Source: Clostridia bacterium (lineage in GTDB: Bacteria > Bacillota > Clostridia > Christensenellales > Borkfalkiaceae). From it: a stretch of DNA of 8,961 nucleotides. The position numbers were made by a program, and so were the translations under genes. The notes below the pieces were generated by a model, which was given only the letters and a program-made list of their open reading frames with translations, had not been told where the DNA came from and did not search any database. Shown here in pieces: positions 6,753 to 8,961 of the stretch (position 1 is its first letter; every line of letters starts with the position of its first letter). The stretch spans positions 1 to 8,961 of the forward strand of contig JAFVRU010000151.1 in the NCBI GenBank assembly GCA_017504065.1. The letters are read 5' to 3'.

Positions 6753-7233
6753 TTACCCGTTCCCTTTCTTCGGCGCGTGGAATTTCCGCAGTTCGTTCCA
6801 TTCCAATCCGTTTGGACATTTTCACGACCGTACCTTTCGTCGGTTCGCTCTCGATCGAAAACTCGTCCATAAACGTTTGCATAATGGTAAAACCCATGCC
6901 CGAACGCTCGTCGCCTTTCAGCGTCGTATAAAAAGGCGCGATTGCCTTTTCCACGTCGTCGATCCCACGCCCGAAATCCGTAATTTCGATATGTAACGTT
7001 CCGCCAAAGCCCGTTTTTTCGATCCGACATTCGATACGGATTTTCCCTGCGTCCGTTTCCCGACCGTATGCGTGCACGACGCAATTCGTAACCGCTTCGC
7101 TCACCGCCGTTTTAATATCCGAAAGCTCCATAAGCGACGGGGATAAGGGCAGAGCAAACGCCGCAACCGCGCTTCTCGCGAAGCTCTCGTTCTCGCCAAG
7201 CGCCGCAATTTCCAACTTCATAAAATTTTCCAT
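6745..7233 (-). CDS. spoIIAB: Anti-sigma F factor / serine kinase SpoIIAB
   Basis: SpoIIAB holds SigF inactive and phosphorylates SpoIIAA using ATP. It is a GHKL-type ATPase/kinase. The N-box SEAVTNCVVHAYG holds Glu46 and Asn50, the same numbers as in Bacillus subtilis. The G1 box is DFGRG (86-90) and the G2 box ERSGMGF (109-115). The start is assigned to ATG 7233 (162 residues), because the AAGGAG Shine-Dalgarno at 7241-7246 lies seven bases before it but only one base before the other in-frame ATG at 7239. The N-terminus then also matches the Bacillus protein in length. The C-terminal tail (about 145-162) is charged and about 15 residues longer than the Bacillus protein. The gene begins 21 bases after spoIIAA and overlaps sigF by eight bases. 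Confidence 0.96.
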   Translation of the reverse strand: MENFMKLEIAALGENESFARSAVAAFALPLSPSLMELSDIKTAVSEAVTNCVVHAYGRETDAGKIRIECRIEKTGFGGTLHIEITDFGRGIDDVEKAIAPFYTTLKGDERSGMGFTIMQTFMDEFSIESEPTKGTVVKMSKRIGMERTAEIPRAEERERVNA

Positions 7234-7240
7234 AACCATA

Positions 7241-7246
7241 CTCCTT
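7241..7246 (-). promoter_or_regulatory. Ribosome binding site deciding the spoIIAB start
   Basis: AAGGAG on the minus strand, seven bases before ATG 7233 and one base before ATG 7239. Normal spacing favours the 7233 start. Confidence 0.8.
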
Positions 7247-7254
7247 TTCGACGT

Positions 7255-7566
7255 TTACGCTTTGGGTATCAACGTGTAAACGCCGCTCATTTCCAAAATC
7301 CTATCCGTGCCTGCGGAAGGATTCGTTACGTACACGGGTACGCCGTAGCGCTGAAATTTTTTATACCGACCGATCAAGAATCCAATCCCCGTGGAATCCA
7401 TGAACGAAACCTTGGAAAGATCAAAAATCGCCCGTTCGCTTGTCGCCGCATATGTCTCGGCGAGCCGATCCGCGTCCCTTCGCGCTAAGGCGGCGCTGTA
7501 TTCGTCCATCTCTCCGTTTAAACGCACGTATAACACGTTATCCCGCTGTTCTGCGCAAATCCGCAT
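7255..7566 (-). CDS. spoIIAA: Anti-sigma F factor antagonist SpoIIAA
   Basis: SpoIIAA is a small STAS-domain protein that, when dephosphorylated by SpoIIE, binds SpoIIAB and frees SigF. The phosphorylation site lies in SFMDSTGIGF. With the start chosen here the serine is residue 58, exactly as in Bacillus subtilis. The start is ATG 7566 (103 residues): the AGGAGG Shine-Dalgarno at 7575-7580 is eight bases upstream. The longer in-frame GTG at 7575 overlaps that ribosome binding site and is unlikely to be used. Other STAS antagonists such as RsbV look similar, but the adjacent spoIIAB and sigF settle the identity. It is the first gene of the operon. A candidate sigma-H promoter lies at 7632-7654. 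Confidence 0.96.
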   Translation of the reverse strand: MRICAEQRDNVLYVRLNGEMDEYSAALARRDADRLAETYAATSERAIFDLSKVSFMDSTGIGFLIGRYKKFQRYGVPVYVTNPSAGTDRILEMSGVYTLIPKA

Positions 7567-7574
7567 CGAAACCA

Positions 7575-7580
7575 CCTCCT
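7575..7580 (-). promoter_or_regulatory. Ribosome binding site deciding the spoIIAA start
   Basis: A perfect AGGAGG on the minus strand, eight bases before ATG 7566. It overlaps the alternative GTG at 7573-7575, which rules strongly against that longer start. Confidence 0.85.
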
Positions 7581-7602
7581 TTTTTCAAACCGCTTCTATT
7601 GT

Positions 7603-7642
7603 AAAAAAAATCCGAGCGAAAATTTTGCAAAATTCTCTCGGA
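7603..7642 (-). terminator. Intrinsic terminator upstream of spoIIAA on the minus strand
   Basis: Outer stem TCCGAG/CTCGGA (arms 7637-7642 and 7611-7616), then one mismatch, a further 3 bp and an A+T loop. On the minus strand it is followed directly by eight T residues (7603-7610). It could stop minus-strand read-through, antisense to the tRNAs, that comes from the membrane-regulator gene, which has no U-tailed terminator of its own. The plus-strand reading is also T-rich after the stem, but no plus-strand gene feeds into it. The candidate spoIIA promoter overlaps this hairpin. Confidence 0.6.
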
Positions 7643-7654
7643 ATATTTTTTCTT
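7632..7654 (-). promoter_or_regulatory. Candidate sigma-H promoter of the spoIIA operon
   Basis: In known sporulators spoIIA is transcribed by sigma-H, whose sites resemble AGGAWWW and GAAT. On the minus strand AAGAAAA at 7648-7654 (one mismatch) is followed after 12 bases by GAAT at 7632-7635. The predicted start falls within the hairpin at 7611-7642, about 55 bases before the spoIIAA ATG. The region is A-rich, so chance matches are easy. No convincing sigma-A promoter was found in the gap. Confidence 0.35.
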
Positions 7655-7692
7655 TTGTCGAAAAGTTTTTTTCGGATTTTTTATAAAATCAC

Positions 7693-7721
7693 TTGACTTT
7701 TGCGGTAAAATCGTTTATTAT
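7693..7721 (+). promoter_or_regulatory. Sigma-A promoter for the tRNA pair
   Basis: Plus strand: -35 TTGACT at 7693-7698, a 17-base spacer, and -10 TATTAT at 7716-7721 overlapping a TATAAT. Transcription would begin near 7728, about 33 bases before the first mature tRNA. The boxes and spacing are the same as in the prs promoter. Confidence 0.85.
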
Positions 7722-7760
7722 AATCAAGCGTTATGTCTTGACGATAGGTCGAAACAAAAC

Positions 7761-7836
7761 GGGCCTTTAGCTCAGTGGTCAGAGCTGTCGGCTCATAACC
7801 GATTGGTCCGCGGTTCGAATCCGTGAAGGCCCACCA
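7761..7836 (+). tRNA. tRNA with CAU anticodon, probably tRNA-Ile2 (lysidine type), otherwise elongator tRNA-Met
   Basis: This is a 76-base tRNA with an encoded CCA end (7834-7836). The acceptor stem is GGGCCTT/AAGGCCC, the D stem GCTC/GAGC, and the anticodon stem GTCGG/CCGAT with loop CTCATAA. The anticodon CAT is at 7794-7796, and the T arm has loop TTCGAAT. Initiator tRNA is excluded because position 1 pairs normally and the anticodon stem lacks the three G-C pairs. C4-G69 and C5-G68 are the acceptor pairs used by TilS to pick tRNA-Ile(CAU), and the TTTAGCTCAG / CTCATAACCG pattern resembles Firmicutes tRNA-Ile2. If so, C34 would be converted to lysidine and the tRNA would read AUA. tRNA status is certain; the amino acid is less sure. 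Confidence 0.93.
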
Positions 7837-7857
7837 AATAAAATTTCATCTTCTTGT

Positions 7858-7934
7858 GGCCCAATAGCTCAGTTGGTTAGAGCGCCAGCCTGTCACGCTG
7901 GAGGTCGACGGTTCGAGCCCGTTTTGGGTCGCCA
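7858..7934 (+). tRNA. tRNA-Asp(GUC)
   Basis: This is a 77-base tRNA with encoded CCA (7932-7934) and discriminator G at 7931, the usual Asp identity base. The acceptor stem is GGCCCAA/TTGGGTC with one G-T pair at position 2. The D stem is GCTC/GAGC and the anticodon stem CCAGC/GCTGG, with anticodon GTC at 7892-7894. It starts 21 bases after the first tRNA and shares its promoter and terminator. Confidence 0.97.
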
Positions 7935-7942
7935 CAACAGTT

Positions 7943-7983
7943 TATCCCCCGAGTAAGCGAGCTTGCTCGGGGGATATTTATTT
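7943..7983 (+). terminator. Intrinsic terminator of the tRNA unit
   Basis: A long hairpin: an 11-bp outer stem from 7943-7953 to 7966-7976 (GC-rich core CCCCCGAG/CTCGGGGG), extended inward by a T-G pair and AAG/CTT around a small loop, then TTTATTT. The T-rich tail lies only on the plus strand, so it ends the tRNA transcript and is not a clear terminator for the converging gene at 8007. Confidence 0.88.
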
Positions 7984-8006
7984 CGTTTTAATTATTCGTA
8001 TCAATT

Positions 8007-8961
8007 TTACTTCTTTCTTCTATAATGACAAATCAAACCCACAATAAAAAATCCAACGGCTACCAAGAGTAGGGTTAAACATATAATCAGATGGATATTG
8101 TTATCCGAACAAACGTCGGGCTTCCAGCAGGATAAATCCGCTTTAAATATATTTGCGTCGTCGATCTCCTGTTGCAACGGCGGATTCTTTACTTTGACAA
8201 ACAACGGCGGCAAGTACAGAAAAACGTTCGTTAAAAAGAGTATAATGCTCGTTTTGAAAAATCGGTTGATTTTGAAAAGCCGTACGCTCAAGAGTAGATT
8301 CAACGCTACGTAAACACCGAGAGAAATCGGGAGCGCCCACTTCACGTACCACCAACGCTCCGTATAACCATTCGAAGCGGTATAAATATTGATAACGATT
8401 AAAAGAAGATTCAGCAGCAGAAAATCAACGCCAACCGAAACAAAGTCGGTATAGCTTCGAATTTTAGCAAAAAGCGCGTATTTGGAAATATAAATGGGCA
8501 TAAATAGGATCGTCAAACCGAACAATACCGCCAGCGACGCGATCCAAAACCAATCCCCTTTCGTATAAACACAGCACACACCCAAAAGCAAAACGAGCGC
8601 CAAGTACATACAAAGCGGCAAAAAAATCAACGCATGCTTTTTGATGAGTTTGGGCAAATTCGTAAAGGTAAACGCAAGCAGGAGCGCCGAAACGACAATC
8701 CAAAACCAAGACAGCGTTTTATCAATGGCTAAATTGCAAATAAAACAGGGCACAAGCGCGACTGCGTAAGCGATATAGAAAAACAAACTCCAAGAAAAGG
8801 AAAGCGTTCGCCATTTTTTCGCTTGACGTTTTTCTTCTCTCGATTGATTATCCGTACTTGCCGTAATCAATTCGTGCTCGGAAACGCCCAAGATCTCCGA
8901 AAGCTTGGGAAGCAGCGTAATATCGGGGTAGGCCAAACCTCGCTCCCACTTGCTGACGGCC
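8007..8961 (-). CDS. XRE-type helix-turn-helix protein with about eight C-terminal membrane helices (5' end outside window)
   Basis: The frame is open from the window edge to TAA at 8007-8009, about 318 codons; the start and first HTH helices are missing. The visible N-terminus AVSKWERGLAYPDI is the recognition-helix end of an XRE/Cro-type DNA-binding domain, followed by LPKLSEILGVSEHEL. After a charged linker (REEKRQAKKW) come about eight hydrophobic segments, at roughly 52-77, 81-101, 109-131, 135-157, 172-194, 204-229, 236-254 and 288-313 of the partial protein. A polar loop of about 30 residues before the last helix has two Cys (SCWKPDVC). HTH proteins with membrane tails are common in Clostridia and are presumed membrane-tethered regulators; ligand and targets cannot be read here. 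Translation should not begin at the internal TTG 8936, since the HTH continues upstream. The gene is visibly richer in A+T than its neighbours and converges on the tRNA unit. Confidence 0.85.
   Translation of the reverse strand, partial: AVSKWERGLAYPDITLLPKLSEILGVSEHELITASTDNQSREEKRQAKKWRTLSFSWSLFFYIAYAVALVPCFICNLAIDKTLSWFWIVVSALLLAFTFTNLPKLIKKHALIFLPLCMYLALVLLLGVCCVYTKGDWFWIASLAVLFGLTILFMPIYISKYALFAKIRSYTDFVSVGVDFLLLNLLLIVINIYTASNGYTERWWYVKWALPISLGVYVALNLLLSVRLFKINRFFKTSIILFLTNVFLYLPPLFVKVKNPPLQQEIDDANIFKADLSCWKPDVCSDNNIHLIICLTLLLVAVGFFIVGLICHYRRKK

Noticed and set aside
7659..7678. Second hairpin (CGAAAA / TTTTCG) with a T-run between spoIIAA and the tRNA promoter
   Set aside because: The T-run is on the plus strand just before the tRNA promoter, with no plus-strand gene upstream, and the stem is six A+T-rich pairs. 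Probably compositional.
7761..7836. Initiator tRNA-fMet
   Set aside because: The first acceptor pair is a normal G-C and the anticodon stem lacks three consecutive G-C pairs next to the loop, both required for the initiator.
1..8961. CRISPR array, insertion sequence, attachment repeat or replication origin
   Set aside because: No regularly spaced direct repeats, no transposase or integrase frame, no second copy of the tRNA-Asp 3' end, and no DnaA-box cluster were seen in the window.

Overview
The window looks like chromosomal core DNA from a sporulation-gene-bearing member of the Bacillota, most likely a Clostridia-class bacterium. The main evidence is a complete spoIIAA-spoIIAB-sigF operon, the Firmicutes-type order prs-pth-mfd, purine-rich Shine-Dalgarno sites and sigma-A-type promoters. 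I cannot name the genus. Base composition is mixed over most of the window and visibly richer in A+T in the rightmost gene. All ten protein genes are on the minus strand; only two tRNA genes are on the plus strand.

In the order of minus-strand transcription (right to left): (i) 8961-8007, a gene cut by the window edge, encoding an XRE-type helix-turn-helix fused to about eight membrane helices. (ii) 7566-6027, spoIIAA (anti-anti-sigma), spoIIAB (anti-sigma kinase) and sigF, the switch for early forespore transcription, closed by a strong hairpin terminator at 5971-6000. (iii) 5916-3162, a tight cluster of a CPBP membrane protease, rlmH (23S rRNA methyltransferase), an M14 metallopeptidase resembling gamma-D-glutamyl-diaminopimelate peptidases, and tadA (tRNA A34 deaminase). 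(iv) 2950-1, prs (PRPP synthetase), pth (peptidyl-tRNA hydrolase) and the first 449 codons of mfd (transcription-repair coupling factor), with a near-consensus promoter ahead of prs.

On the plus strand, 7693-7983 is a compact tRNA unit: promoter, a CAU-anticodon tRNA (features favour the lysidine-type tRNA-Ile2 over Met), tRNA-Asp(GUC), and a long hairpin terminator. It converges on the helix-turn-helix/membrane gene and diverges from spoIIA.

Functionally this is mostly housekeeping: translation quality and tRNA/rRNA modification (pth, tadA, rlmH, tRNAs), nucleotide precursor supply (prs), DNA repair (mfd) and sporulation control (spoIIA). I see no CRISPR array, insertion sequence, phage gene or obvious new multi-gene system. 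The points most worth a second look are two promoter -10 boxes only 5-6 bases before start codons (possible leaderless mRNAs), a putative sigma-H promoter overlapping a terminator hairpin ahead of spoIIAA, the identity of the CAU tRNA, and the uncharacterised membrane-bound regulator beside the tRNAs.
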